A stretch of DNA of 64,000 nucleotides from Pseudomonas mohnii (GCF_900105115.1 NZ_FNRV01000001.1:1736001-1800000), one strand, 5' to 3'; positions 17,013-26,687 are shown, numbered from the stretch's first letter. The notes: generated by a model from the sequence alone, not told the origin. Program-made: numbers and translations.

Positions 17013-19295
17013 TCAAATACGCCGCGTGGCGTAACGCTTGAGCATGCTCGGAACATCGAGAATCAGCGCGATGCGACCGTCACCGGTAATGGTGGCGCCC
17101 GACATGCCTGGGGTTCCCTGGAGCATTTTGCCCAATGGCTTGATGACCACTTCTTCCTGGCCCACCAGTTGATCGACGACGAAGCCGATCCGCTGAGTGC
17201 CCACCGAAAGGATCACCACATGGCCCTCGCGCTGCTCTTCGTGAGCGGCGGAGCTGACCAGCCAGCGTTTGAGGTAGAACAACGGCAGCGCCTTGTCCCG
17301 AACGATCACCACTTCCTGGCCGTCCACGACGTTGGTGGTCGACAGGTCGAGGTGGAAAATTTCGTTGACGTTCACCAGCGGGAACGCGAACGCCTGGTTG
17401 CCGAGCATGACCATCAGCGTCGGCATGATCGCCAGGGTCAATGGCACCTTGATGACGATCTTCGAACCCTGGCCCTTGGCCGAGTAGATGTTGATCGAGC
17501 CGTTGAGCTGGGAAATCTTGGTTTTCACCACGTCCATGCCCACGCCACGACCCGACACGTCGGAGATCTCGGTCTTGGTCGAGAAGCCCGGGGCGAAGAT
17601 CAGGTTGTAGCACTCGGTGTCGCTCAGGCGATCGGCCGCGTCCTTGTCCATCACACCGCGTTTTACCGCGATGGAACGCAGGACGTTCGGGTCCATGCCC
17701 TTGCCGTCATCGGAGATCGACAGCAGGATGTGGTCGCCTTCCTGTTCCGCGGCCAGGATCACCTTGCCACCGCGGGCCTTGCCCGAGGCTTCGCGCTCTT
17801 CCGGCGACTCGATACCGTGGTCGACTGCGTTGCGGACCAAGTGGACCAACGGGTCGGCCAGGGCCTCGACGAGGTTCTTGTCGAGGTCGGTTTCTTCGCC
17901 GACCAGCTCCAGGTTGATCTCTTTCTTGAGCTGGCGAGCCAGGTCGCGAACCAGACGCGGGAAGCGCCCGAAGACTTTCTTGATCGGTTGCATCCGGGTC
18001 TTCATGACCGCGGTCTGCAGATCGGCGGTGACCACATCGAGGTTCGACACAGCCTTGGACATGGCCTCATCGGCGCTGTTGGCACCCAGGCGAACCAGGC
18101 GGTTACGCACCAACACCAATTCGCCGACCATGTTCATGATTTCGTCGAGACGTGCGGTGTCGACCCGCACGGTTGTCTCTGCTTCACTGGCCGGCTTTTC
18201 GTGCGCCGGGGCCGAGGCCGGGGCCGGGGCGCGGGCCGGAGCCGGTGCAGTGGCTGGCGCGGGTGCCGCGGCTGGCGCCGGTGCTTCGGCTTTAGGCTCG
18301 GTAGCCTTCGCCACCGGTTTCGGGGCCTCGGCCTTGGCCACGGGCGTCGCCACCGAAGCACTGGCGCCGGTAGCAGTACCGACTTCAGTGAACTTGCCTT
18401 TGCCGTGCAATTCGTCGAGCAGCGATTCGAACTCGTGATCGCTGATCAGATCGCTGCCCGCCACCGCGGCGTTTGGCGCTGCTGGCGTTGGCACCGAAGC
18501 GATGGCCGACTCCAGCGCATCGACAGCAAAGTTGCCCTTGCCGTGCAGCTGATCGAGCAAGGCTTCGAATTCGTCGTCGGTGATATCGGAGCTGTCGCCC
18601 GCCTCTTTCGGGGCTTGCGGTTCCGTGGGCGCAGCAGGCGTCGCCACCGCATCGACGGCGAACTGACCTTTACCGTGCAGTTGATCGAGCAACGACTCGA
18701 ACTCGGCATCGGTGATTTCGTCACTGGCGGCGGCAGCGCCGTCCGGTACTGGAGCAGCTGCTGGCGCTTCAGCCTGGGCCTTGACGGCATTCAGCGAGTC
18801 CAGCAGTTGTTCGAATTCGTTGTCGGTGATGTCGCCCGAGTCGCTTTCGGCAACAGGCTCTTGCACCACTTCAACTGCGGGCGCAGGAGCCGCCTCGTCA
18901 GCGGTTTGCGGCTCGGCCAGACGGGCCAGCGCCGCAAGCAATTCGGGTGTGGCCGCCGTGATCGGACTGCGCTCGCGGACTTCGCCGAACATGCCGTTCA
19001 CCGCGTCCAGTGCTTCGAGAACCACGTCCATCAATTCCGAGTCAACGCGACGCTCGCCCTTGCGCAGGATGTCGAACACGTTCTCGGCGATGTGACAGCA
19101 CTCCACCAGCTCATTGAGCTGAAGGAAGCCGGCGCCCCCTTTTACAGTGTGAAAACCGCGAAAAATTGCATTGAGCAAGTCCGCATCATCCGGCCGGCTT
19201 TCCAGCTCGACCAGTTGCTCGGACAGTTGCTCTAGAATCTCGCCGGCCTCAACCAGGAAATCCTGAAGGATCTCTTCATCGGCGCCGAAGCTCAT
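17013..19295 (-). CDS. cheA: Chemotaxis histidine kinase CheA
   Basis: Central kinase that phosphorylates CheY and CheB under receptor control. 760 residues. The HPt domain (about 1-105) has His49 in [11 protein letters not shown] long low-complexity linker (about 110-370) follows, then the dimerization helices (about 375-435), the HATPase domain ([26 protein letters not shown]) and a C-terminal CheW-like regulatory domain. I cannot see a regular P2 domain. The linker carries four copies of an ITDxEFExLLDxL motif at residues 155-169, 193-217, 237-260 and 283-306. The ribosome site TAGGAG is 10 nt before the ATG. Confidence 0.95.
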   Translation of the reverse strand: MSFGADEEILQDFLVEAGEILEQLSEQLVELESRPDDADLLNAIFRGFHTVKGGAGFLQLNELVECCHIAENVFDILRKGERRVDSELMDVVLEALDAVNGMFGEVRERSPITAATPELLAALARLAEPQTADEAAPAPAVEVVQEPVAESDSGDITDNEFEQLLDSLNAVKAQAEAPAAAPVPDGAAAASDEITDAEFESLLDQLHGKGQFAVDAVATPAAPTEPQAPKEAGDSSDITDDEFEALLDQLHGKGNFAVDALESAIASVPTPAAPNAAVAGSDLISDHEFESLLDELHGKGKFTEVGTATGASASVATPVAKAEAPKPVAKATEPKAEAPAPAAAPAPATAPAPARAPAPASAPAHEKPASEAETTVRVDTARLDEIMNMVGELVLVRNRLVRLGANSADEAMSKAVSNLDVVTADLQTAVMKTRMQPIKKVFGRFPRLVRDLARQLKKEINLELVGEETDLDKNLVEALADPLVHLVRNAVDHGIESPEEREASGKARGGKVILAAEQEGDHILLSISDDGKGMDPNVLRSIAVKRGVMDKDAADRLSDTECYNLIFAPGFSTKTEISDVSGRGVGMDVVKTKISQLNGSINIYSAKGQGSKIVIKVPLTLAIMPTLMVMLGNQAFAFPLVNVNEIFHLDLSTTNVVDGQEVVIVRDKALPLFYLKRWLVSSAAHEEQREGHVVILSVGTQRIGFVVDQLVGQEEVVIKPLGKMLQGTPGMSGATITGDGRIALILDVPSMLKRYATRRI

Positions 19296-19349
19296 TAAGG
19301 GGGTGCTCCTACAGGTCTAAAAACCCAAAAAACCTAAAATTCTAAAACG

Positions 19350-20138
19350 CTAAAATCCCAGGCTGGATAACAAATCGTCCACATCGTCCTGACCGGACAC
19401 AACGTCTTCTCTTTTATCGGCATGAATCTGCGGACCTTCACCCTGAGAGAGATGTTTTTGTGGATCTTTTTCTGCAAGCATCGCTTCACGGTCATGTTCG
19501 ATGCCCGCGAAGCGGTCCACCTGACTGGCCATGAGCACGAGCTTGAGCAGGTTGCTTTCGACTTCGGTGACCAGAAGGGTCACACGCTTGATCACCTGAC
19601 CGGTGAGGTCCTGGTAATCCTGGGCAAGCAGGATGTCGTTCAGGTTGCTCGACACCGCGCGGTTGTCTGCGCTGCTGCGCGACAGGAACCCGTCGACTCG
19701 CCGGGCCAGCTCGCGGAACTCTTCAGCCCCGACTTCGCGACGCATGAACCGCCCCCAGTCCGTGCTCAAGGCCTGGGCTTCATCAGCCAGGCTGTTGACC
19801 AGCGGCGTGGCGGTTTCCACCAGGTCCATGGTGCGGTTGGCTGCGGCCTCGGTCAGCTTGACCACATAACCCAGACGCTCGGTGGCGTCGGTGATCTGTG
19901 ACACCTCCTCGGCTTGCGGCATGTGCGGGTCAATCTGGAAATTGACGATCGCACTATGCAGCTCGCGGGTGAGCTTGCCCACTTCCTGGTACAGGCCGCG
20001 GTCACGGGTCTGGTTGAGCTCATGGATCAATTGCACAGCATCGCCGAACCTGCCTTTTTCAAGGCTCGCGACCAGTTCGACGGCGTGTTTTTTCAGGGTC
20101 GATTCGAAATCGCCCTGCGATGATTCGTTATGTCCCAT
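19350..20138 (-). CDS. cheZ: CheY-P phosphatase CheZ
   Basis: Ends the chemotaxis signal by helping dephosphorylate CheY. 262 residues, mostly helical. The phosphatase region LAQDYQDLTGQVIKRV contains the expected catalytic Gln. The extreme C-terminus GQDDVDDLLSSLGF is the CheY-docking peptide. The start at 20138 (MGHNESSQGDFESTL) is chosen over one nine codons upstream that would run close to the cheY stop. cheZ lies 19 nt after cheY. Confidence 0.93.
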   Translation of the reverse strand: MGHNESSQGDFESTLKKHAVELVASLEKGRFGDAVQLIHELNQTRDRGLYQEVGKLTRELHSAIVNFQIDPHMPQAEEVSQITDATERLGYVVKLTEAAANRTMDLVETATPLVNSLADEAQALSTDWGRFMRREVGAEEFRELARRVDGFLSRSSADNRAVSSNLNDILLAQDYQDLTGQVIKRVTLLVTEVESNLLKLVLMASQVDRFAGIEHDREAMLAEKDPQKHLSQGEGPQIHADKREDVVSGQDDVDDLLSSLGF

Positions 20139-20157
20139 AGCTCCCCCGTGGCGCAGT

Positions 20158-20529
20158 TCAACCAATGCGTTCGAAAATCTTCTCGATTTTTTCTTTCAAC
20201 GCCTGGGCCGTGAAGGGTTTGACCACATAGCCGTTAACGCCCGCCTGGGCCGCTTCGATGATCTGCTCGCGCTTGGCTTCAGCGGTCACCATCAACACTG
20301 GCAGATGCTTGAGTTTTTCATCGGCACGCACGTGGCGCAGCAGATCAATACCGGTCATGCCAGGCATGTTCCAGTCCGTCACCAGAAAGTCGATGCTCCC
20401 GCTGTTGAGAACCGGAATGGCAGTAGTGCCATCGTCGGCCTCGACCGTGTTGGTGAACCCAAGGTCACGCAACAGGTTTTTTATGATCCGCCGCATCGTT
20501 GAGAAGTCATCAACGATGAGGATTTTCAT
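20158..20529 (-). CDS. cheY: Chemotaxis response regulator CheY
   Basis: Single receiver domain that binds the flagellar switch (FliM/FliN) when phosphorylated. 123 residues. Asp52 in [10 protein letters not shown] is the phosphorylation site; the acidic pair is VDD at 6-8, the switch Thr is in MVTAEAKRE and the conserved Lys in VKPFTA. The ATG at 20529 gives the family N-terminus [13 protein letters not shown] better spaced GGAGG lies 5 nt before an in-frame TTG four codons upstream, so that start cannot be excluded. Confidence 0.95.
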   Translation of the reverse strand: MKILIVDDFSTMRRIIKNLLRDLGFTNTVEADDGTTAIPVLNSGSIDFLVTDWNMPGMTGIDLLRHVRADEKLKHLPVLMVTAEAKREQIIEAAQAGVNGYVVKPFTAQALKEKIEKIFERIG

Positions 20530-20560
20530 GTTCTTGTCCAATTCGACCTCCAAGCAGACT

Positions 20561-20585
20561 AAAACGCGCCCAGCACCTGGACGCG
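20561..20585 (-). terminator. Probable rho-independent terminator after fliA
   Basis: On the minus strand CGCGTCCAG-GTG-CTGGGCGCG forms a 9-bp stem with one G-U pair and a 3-nt loop, followed by TTTT. It lies about 110 nt past the fliA stop and only 32 nt before the cheY ATG, so it may end the fliA message and/or shape the cheY leader. Confidence 0.6.
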
Positions 20586-20694
20586 CCATTTCAATCAATC
20601 TGGCAAAGCACTTAATAACAGTCCGGAGTACAACGGATCGAGACCGGCGCGGTTAATACCCCACCAGTCACGTCGCAGTGCCCCCACACTGCCT

Positions 20695-21435
20695 TCAGCG
20701 CGCTCGCCACTCTCCCAAACGCCCCCGCAAGCGGGCCGCGCACTGGCTGTGTAACTGGCTGACCCGAGATTCGCTAACCCCCAGGACCTCACCGATTTCC
20801 TTGAGATTCAACTCTTCGTCGTAGTACAGCGCCAACACCAGTCGCTCGCGCTCCGGCAAATTGGCAATCGCATCCGCCAGCGCCGCCTGGAAGCGTTCAT
20901 CTTCCAGATCGCGTGACGGCTCGAGATGAGCACTCGCGCCATCCTCGTGCAGCCCTTCGTGTTCGCCGTCCTGCAACAGATCGTCGAAGCTGAACAACCG
21001 GCTGCCCAGGGTGTCGTTCAAAATCCCGTAATAATCATCGAGACTCAATTGGAGTTCGGCCGCAACTTCGTGATCTTTAGCGTCACGGCCGGTTTTAGCT
21101 TCAATCGAGCGAATTGCGTCGCTGACCATGCGCGTGTTGCGGTGAACCGAACGAGGCGCCCAGTCCCCCTTGCGCACTTCATCGAGCATGGCGCCGCGGA
21201 TTCGTATGCCCGCGTACGTTTCGAAACTCGCGCCTTTGCTGGCGTCGTATTTGGCCGACACTTCCAGCAGGCCGATCATCCCGGCCTGGATCAGGTCTTC
21301 GACCTGGACACTGGCCGGCAGACGCGCCAGCAAATGGTAGGCAATGCGTTTAACCAGTGGCGCGTAACGCTCGATCAACTCGTACTGCGCATCACGTGCC
21401 GACTTCTTGTAAAGGTTGTAACCGCTGGCGGTCAT
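20695..21435 (-). CDS. fliA: Flagellar sigma factor FliA (sigma-28)
   Basis: Directs transcription of late flagellar and chemotaxis genes. 246 residues with regions 2 (LVKRIAYHLLARLPASVQVEDLI), 3 (SFETYAGIRIRGAMLDEVR) and 4 with its helix-turn-helix (NLKEIGEVLGVSESRVSQLH). The start overlaps the fleN stop by 4 nt. Candidate target sites are read upstream of fliC (50443-50469) and fliS (47463-47489). Confidence 0.95.
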   Translation of the reverse strand: MTASGYNLYKKSARDAQYELIERYAPLVKRIAYHLLARLPASVQVEDLIQAGMIGLLEVSAKYDASKGASFETYAGIRIRGAMLDEVRKGDWAPRSVHRNTRMVSDAIRSIEAKTGRDAKDHEVAAELQLSLDDYYGILNDTLGSRLFSFDDLLQDGEHEGLHEDGASAHLEPSRDLEDERFQAALADAIANLPERERLVLALYYDEELNLKEIGEVLGVSESRVSQLHSQCAARLRGRLGEWRAR

Positions 21436-22262
21436 AGCACGGGTCCTGCCGTTTGTTGCACGAGGCGCTCAACGAAAAACTCCAGGTGTCCGCGCGGGTT
21501 GGCAGGCAGCGGCCAGGTGTCGACTTTTTGGGCTATAGCCTTGAACGCCAGCGAGCACTTGGAGCGCGGGAACGCTTCGTAGACGGCACGTTGCTTCTGT
21601 ACCGCCTTGCGTACGCTTTCGTCGTAAGGCACGGCACCGACATATTGCAGGGCGACGTCGAGAAAGCGATCCGTGACCTTGGTCAGTTTGGCGAACAGAT
21701 TGCGGCCTTCCTGCGGGCTCTGCGCCATGTTGGCCAGGACCCGGAAACGGTTCATGCCGTAATCGCGGTTGAGCAATTTGATCAAGGCGTAGGCGTCGGT
21801 GATCGAAGTCGGCTCATCGCAGACCACCAGCAAGACTTCCTGCGCCGCGCGAACAAAACTGACTACCGAGTCACCAATACCCGCAGCGGTGTCGATCACC
21901 AGTACGTCGAGGTTGTCGCCGATGTCGCTGAAGGCCTGGATCAGGCCGGCGTGTTGCGCCGGACTCAGATGAACCATGCTCTGGGTGCCGGACGCGGCCG
22001 GCACGATGCGGATGCCGCCCGGCCCCTGCAACAGGACGTCACGCAGCTCGCAGCGGCCTTCGATTACGTCGGCCAGGGTACGTTTGGGTGTCAGGCCCAG
22101 GAGAACGTCGACGTTCGCCAGCCCCAGGTCGGCGTCCAGCAGCATGACGCGACGGCCAAGCTCAGCTAAAGCCAGGGACAAGTTCACTGACACGTTAGTC
22201 TTCCCGACGCCACCTTTGCCGCCGGTCACCGCGATCACCTGTACGGGATGCATGCTGCCCAT
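21432..22262 (-). CDS. fleN: Flagellar number regulator FleN (FlhG)
   Basis: MinD-like ATPase that restrains FleQ and so limits flagellar number; it works with FlhF at the pole. 276 residues. The deviant Walker A GGKGGVGKTNVS is at about 14-25, Walker A' is MLLDADLGLANVD and Walker B LVIDTAAGIGD. The opening MGSMHPVQVIAVTGG matches known Pseudomonas FleN. The gene overlaps fliA and follows flhF by 116 nt. Confidence 0.94.
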   Translation of the reverse strand: MGSMHPVQVIAVTGGKGGVGKTNVSVNLSLALAELGRRVMLLDADLGLANVDVLLGLTPKRTLADVIEGRCELRDVLLQGPGGIRIVPAASGTQSMVHLSPAQHAGLIQAFSDIGDNLDVLVIDTAAGIGDSVVSFVRAAQEVLLVVCDEPTSITDAYALIKLLNRDYGMNRFRVLANMAQSPQEGRNLFAKLTKVTDRFLDVALQYVGAVPYDESVRKAVQKQRAVYEAFPRSKCSLAFKAIAQKVDTWPLPANPRGHLEFFVERLVQQTAGPVL

Positions 22263-22378
22263 GTTATTTCTTTACCTTGTCTTGCATAGACGGAGGCCAC
22301 ATTACTGGCTGCGCGTTCTCAACCGGAACAATGCATGGCAGACCATCGATGTAGGTACAAAAACTATTCATTTTTACC

Positions 22379-23707
22379 TCAGCCAACCTGCTTTGTCGGA
22401 CTGTGGTAGATGTCAGCGAACATGTCAGCCATGGCTTCTTCGCTGGGTTCTTCCTGCATTTGCACGCTAACGGCGCGACTGACCAACTGATGACGACGCG
22501 GCAGATGCACATCATCCGGAATCCGCGGGCCATCGGTCAGGTAGGCCACCGGCAGTTCATGACTGATGGCCAGGCTCAACACCTCGCCCAGACTGGCCGT
22601 TTCATCCAGTTTAGTCAGGATGCAGCCGGCGAGCCCGCAGCGCTTGTAACTGTGATAAGCGGCGGTTAGAACCTGTTTCTGGCTGGTGGTTGCCAGAACC
22701 AGATAATTTTTCGATTTGATGCCCCGACCGGCCAGGCTTTCGAGCTGCATGCGCAGGGCCGGATCACTGGCCTGTAGGCCGGCGGTATCGATCAGCACCA
22801 CGCGCTTGCGCAGCAAGGGATCCAGCGCCTGCACCAGGGATTGCCCCGGATCGACATGGGTCACCGACACATTGAGAATCCGACCAAGGGTCTTGAGCTG
22901 CTCCTGGGCACCGATGCGGAAGCTGTCCATGCTCACCAGCGCGATGTTCTGCGGGCCGTACTTGAGCACGTAACGGGCGGCCAGCTTGGCCAGGGTGGTG
23001 GTCTTGCCCATGCCGGCGGGGCCGACCATGGCAATCACGCCGCCCTCTTCCAGCGGCTCCATTTCCGGCGTAGCGATCATCCGCGCCAGGTGCGCCAGCA
23101 GCATGCGCCAGGCCTGACGGGGTTCGTCGATATCGGTGATCAGCGCCAGCAGATCCCGCGACAACGGGCCGGACAGGCCGATGCGCTGCAAACGGCGCCA
23201 CAGGTTCGCCTGATCCGGACGACTGCCTTGCAGTTGATTCCAGGCCAGGGAGCCGAGCTGTACTTCCATTAGCTCACGCAAGCTGTTGAGTTCGAAACGC
23301 ATGGAGTCCAACGCCCGCGGGTCCACACCACTCGACGCTGGCGCAGCAGCGGGTGCAGGACGGCGGGGTTCGGCATACGTGGGTTCGATCAACGGCTCGG
23401 CAGCGGTCAACGGCAAGCCGGCGAACAATTGACGATTGGTGCCAATGTCGCTCTCGCCATCGCCTCGCAGGCTCAATTCAGCCTGGGCGGTGACGATCCG
23501 CGATTGCGTCTTGCGCAGCTCGTCCTCAAGCTCCATGTTCGGCACACGCGGGGCCAGCGCCGACAGCTTGTAATCCAGGGCAGCCGTGAGTTCGACACCA
23601 CCGGCGATACGGCGGTTGCCAATGATGGCGGCGTCGGCGCCCAGCTCATCACGAACCAGCTTCATGGCCTGACGCATATCGGCGGCGAAAAAACGCTTAA
23701 CTTGCAT
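22379..23707 (-). CDS. flhF: Polar flagellar GTPase FlhF
   Basis: SRP-type GTPase that marks the cell pole where the flagellum is built. 442 residues: a B domain (about 1-130, MQVKRFFAADMRQAMKLVRDEL), an N domain, and a G domain from about 205 with the P-loop VGPAGMGKTTTLAKLA and G4/G5 motifs (TKLDETASLGEVLS). It starts 11 nt after flhA, so both should be on one transcript. Confidence 0.94.
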   Translation of the reverse strand: MQVKRFFAADMRQAMKLVRDELGADAAIIGNRRIAGGVELTAALDYKLSALAPRVPNMELEDELRKTQSRIVTAQAELSLRGDGESDIGTNRQLFAGLPLTAAEPLIEPTYAEPRRPAPAAAPASSGVDPRALDSMRFELNSLRELMEVQLGSLAWNQLQGSRPDQANLWRRLQRIGLSGPLSRDLLALITDIDEPRQAWRMLLAHLARMIATPEMEPLEEGGVIAMVGPAGMGKTTTLAKLAARYVLKYGPQNIALVSMDSFRIGAQEQLKTLGRILNVSVTHVDPGQSLVQALDPLLRKRVVLIDTAGLQASDPALRMQLESLAGRGIKSKNYLVLATTSQKQVLTAAYHSYKRCGLAGCILTKLDETASLGEVLSLAISHELPVAYLTDGPRIPDDVHLPRRHQLVSRAVSVQMQEEPSEEAMADMFADIYHSPTKQVG

Positions 23708-23718
23708 AAACCACTACC

Positions 23719-25848
23719 TCAGCCGTTGGGCCCTACTGTCGCAACGATGGTCACTTGCTTGTTGTCAGGAATTTCCTGGTAAGCCAACACGTGCAAACCC
23801 GGGACTGCCAGCCGGCCAAATCGCGAAAGCATCGCGCGAACCGGACCAGCGACCAGCAGAATCACCGGTTGACCTTGCATCTCTTGACGCTGTGCCGCAT
23901 CGATCAACGAGCGCTGCAGCTTCTCAGCCATACTTGGCTCCAGCAGGACGCCCTCTTCAGAGCCTTGTCCTGCCTTCTGCAGACTATTGAGCAATATTTG
24001 TTCCAACCTTGGCTCCAGAGTGATAACCGGTAGCTGCGACTCAGTGCCTACAATGCTTTGGACGATTGCGCGGGATACGCCGACGCGCACGGCGGCCACC
24101 AAGGCGGCAGTATCTTGACTCTTGGCGGCATTGTTCGCGATGGCTTCGGCGATGCTGCGAATGTCCCGCACCGGCACCTGCTCGGCCAATAGCGCCTGCA
24201 GCACCTTGAGCAACTGCGACAGCGAAACCACGCCCGGCACCAGCTCTTCTGCCAGTTTTGGCGAGCTTTTGGCCAGCAACTGCATGAGTTGCTGCACTTC
24301 TTCGTGGCCGATCAGCTCGCTCGAATGCTTGTACAAAATCTGGTTCAAGTGGGTTGCCACTACTGTACTGGCATCGACCACGGTATAGCCGAGCGATTGC
24401 GCCTGTGCACGCTGGCTGATTTCGATCCAGACCGCCTCCAGGCCAAAAGCCGGATCTTTGGCGGTGATGCCATTGAGCGTCCCGTAGACCTGCCCCGGGT
24501 TAATCGCCAACTCGCGTTCCGGGTAAATCTCCGCCTCGGCCAGGATCACCCCCATGAGGGTCAAGCGATAGGCACTGGGTGCCAGGTCGAGGTTGTCACG
24601 TATATGCACGGTGGGCATCAGGAACCCGAGGTCCTGAGAGAGCTTCTTGCGCACGCCCTTGATTCGCGCGAGCAACTGGCCACCCTGGTTTCGGTCCACC
24701 AGCGGAATCAGGCGATAACCCACTTCCAGGCCGATCATGTCGATAGGCGTCACATCGTCCCAACCCAGCTCCTTGGTTTCCTGGGCGCGAGCCGGCGAAG
24801 GCAACAGTTCTTGCTGACGCTTGGCCTCTTGCAGCGCCTGGACCTTGGACACGTTCTGCTTCTTCCAGAACAGGTAGGCGCCGCCTGCCGCCAGGGCCGC
24901 CATGCTCAGGAACGAGAAATGCGGCATGCCGGGCACCAGGCCCATGACCGCCATCAAGCCAGCGGCCACCGCCAGCGCCTTGGGCGAGGCGAACATCTGG
25001 CGATTGATCTGCTTGCCCATGTCTTCCGAACCGGAAGCACGGGTCACCATGATCGCGGCAGCGGTCGACAACAACAGTGATGGCAATTGCGCCACCAAAC
25101 CGTCACCGATGGTCAACAGCGCGTACACCTTGCCGGCATCGGCAAAGTTCATGTTGTGCTGGAAGATCCCGACCGCCATGCCGCCGATCAGGTTGATGAA
25201 CAGAATCAGCAGGCCGGCAATGGCGTCACCGCGAACAAACTTGCTGGCACCGTCCATGGAACCGTAGAACTCGGCTTCCTGGGCCACTTCCATCCGGCGC
25301 AGCTTGGCTTGATTCTGATCGATCAGGCCGGCGTTGAGGTCGGCGTCGATGGCCATCTGTTTACCGGGCATCGCGTCCAGGGTGAAACGCGCGCTGACCT
25401 CGGAGATGCGTCCGGCACCCTTGGTCACCACGACGAAGTTGATGATCATCAGAATCGCAAACACCACGATACCGACCACGTAGTTACCGCCGATCACCAC
25501 CTCACCGAAAGCCTGGATCACCTTACCGGCAGCGGCGTGGCCGTCCTGACCATGGAGCATCACCACCCGCGTGGAGGCCACGTTCAACGCCAGCCGCAAC
25601 AACGTCGCCACCAGCAGAATGGTCGGGAACACCGCGAAATCCAGCGGCCGCAAGGCGTACACGCACACCAGCAGCACGACGATCGACAGGGCAATGTTGA
25701 AAGTGAAGAACACGTCGAGCAGGAACGGCGGCACCGGCAACATCATCATCGCCAGCATGACCAGCAGCAACAGCGGCACACCCAGATTGCCTCGACTGAG
25801 GTCAGCGATATTGCTGCGGGCACTGTTGATTAACTGAGAGCGATCCAC
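23719..25848 (-). CDS. flhA: Flagellar export gate protein FlhA
   Basis: Core of the flagellar type III export gate. It uses proton motive force and its cytoplasmic ring docks substrates and chaperones. 709 residues: about eight membrane helices in the first 330 residues with the conserved loop DAMPGKQMAIDADLNAGLID, then the large cytoplasmic domain (about 360-709, GTLNGITAKDPAFGLEAVWI). Its ribosome site is not striking. A sigma-54 site about 220 nt upstream is the likely promoter of flhA-flhF-fleN-fliA. Confidence 0.95.
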   Translation of the reverse strand: MDRSQLINSARSNIADLSRGNLGVPLLLLVMLAMMMLPVPPFLLDVFFTFNIALSIVVLLVCVYALRPLDFAVFPTILLVATLLRLALNVASTRVVMLHGQDGHAAAGKVIQAFGEVVIGGNYVVGIVVFAILMIINFVVVTKGAGRISEVSARFTLDAMPGKQMAIDADLNAGLIDQNQAKLRRMEVAQEAEFYGSMDGASKFVRGDAIAGLLILFINLIGGMAVGIFQHNMNFADAGKVYALLTIGDGLVAQLPSLLLSTAAAIMVTRASGSEDMGKQINRQMFASPKALAVAAGLMAVMGLVPGMPHFSFLSMAALAAGGAYLFWKKQNVSKVQALQEAKRQQELLPSPARAQETKELGWDDVTPIDMIGLEVGYRLIPLVDRNQGGQLLARIKGVRKKLSQDLGFLMPTVHIRDNLDLAPSAYRLTLMGVILAEAEIYPERELAINPGQVYGTLNGITAKDPAFGLEAVWIEISQRAQAQSLGYTVVDASTVVATHLNQILYKHSSELIGHEEVQQLMQLLAKSSPKLAEELVPGVVSLSQLLKVLQALLAEQVPVRDIRSIAEAIANNAAKSQDTAALVAAVRVGVSRAIVQSIVGTESQLPVITLEPRLEQILLNSLQKAGQGSEEGVLLEPSMAEKLQRSLIDAAQRQEMQGQPVILLVAGPVRAMLSRFGRLAVPGLHVLAYQEIPDNKQVTIVATVGPNG

Positions 25849-26064
25849 CGGTTTTCCCCGTTCCTTTAAAGCAAACTTTTGACGCCTGAAGCGGGCGCAG
25901 AGCGGCTACTGCAAGAAGCCTTCCAACTTTTGCGAAGGGAGAAACAGATGTTTTTTTCTGGGGGATATGGATGGCCTGGACGGACGTGCTCACGGGCTTG
26001 CGCTTTTGCAACACTTCTTCCGGAACCATCGGCGCGACGGCTAACCCCCGGTTAATACCGCCCC

Positions 26065-26080
26065 TGCAAACTGCGGCCCG
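26065..26080 (-). promoter_or_regulatory. Candidate sigma-54 promoter of flhA
   Basis: Minus-strand CGGGCCGCAGTTTGCA has GG and GC 10 nt apart and matches the -24/-12 consensus at the -12 TTGCA and most of the -24 box. The predicted transcript start near 26055 leaves a leader of about 205 nt before flhA, long for this family. FleQ dependence is inferred. Confidence 0.45.
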
Positions 26081-26123
26081 GCAACGAATATCGATAAGGC
26101 CTTGAAACAGGAAGGAAACGGCA

Positions 26124-26684
26124 ATGCAGGACATTAAGAAAACTGAATACACCAGCACCGCCAAGTGGTTGCACTGGGGCATGGCGATGGTCTGGATGAT
26201 CAGCTGGGCGATGGGCATTTTGGCCACGCACTGGCGTGATGAATTGAATCCTCAACACGGGCTCACCTTTTTGCACAAGGCGCTGGCCAGTACATTGCTC
26301 TTTGCCATTGTCATACGCATTGCGTGGCGACTGATGCACCAACCGCCTGCCTTGCCGCAAAGCATGTCTGCACTGATGAAACGCGGCGCAATGATTGGAC
26401 ATGCGTTGCTCTACGCAATAGCCCTGATTGCCTTGCCCCTTTCAGGCTGGTACTGGAGCTCGGTTGCAGACAAACCCATCCTGGTGGCGGGCCTGTTTAC
26501 TCTGCCTTCACTGGTGAATCCCGATCCCGATCTCTACGACCTGGCCAAATACACTCACACCTGGACCTCGTGGTTCTGTGGCGCACTGGTCGGCGGGCAT
26601 ATCTTGATTGCGTTGAAGCACCAATTTATCGACAAGGACAACATCCTCGCTGCAATGCTGCCAAAAACCAAAACGCAACGTTGA
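26124..26684 (+). CDS. Cytochrome b561-type membrane protein
   Basis: 186-residue inner-membrane di-heme cytochrome b of the prokaryotic b561 family, which passes electrons between quinone and oxidants such as superoxide. Four membrane helices with the heme ligand candidates His in AKWLHWGMAM, His in LTFLHKALAS, and two later histidines (YTHTWTSWF, GGHILIALKHQF). It lies on the plus strand, head-to-head with flhA and tail-to-tail with flhB (3 nt apart), so it is not part of the flagellar transcripts. Confidence 0.88.
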   Translation: MQDIKKTEYTSTAKWLHWGMAMVWMISWAMGILATHWRDELNPQHGLTFLHKALASTLLFAIVIRIAWRLMHQPPALPQSMSALMKRGAMIGHALLYAIALIALPLSGWYWSSVADKPILVAGLFTLPSLVNPDPDLYDLAKYTHTWTSWFCGALVGGHILIALKHQFIDKDNILAAMLPKTKTQR

Positions 26685-26687
26685 AAA

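Noticed and set aside
15836..17056. Longer CheB reading from 17056
   Set aside because: The extra 31 residues overlap cheA and do not resemble a receiver domain start.
16857..19235. Very long open frame on the plus strand opposite cheA
   Set aside because: It is the antisense shadow of a GC-rich gene; composition is His/Gln/Arg-rich, there is no ribosome site and no known fold. The same holds for the long frame opposite fliF (39905-42091).
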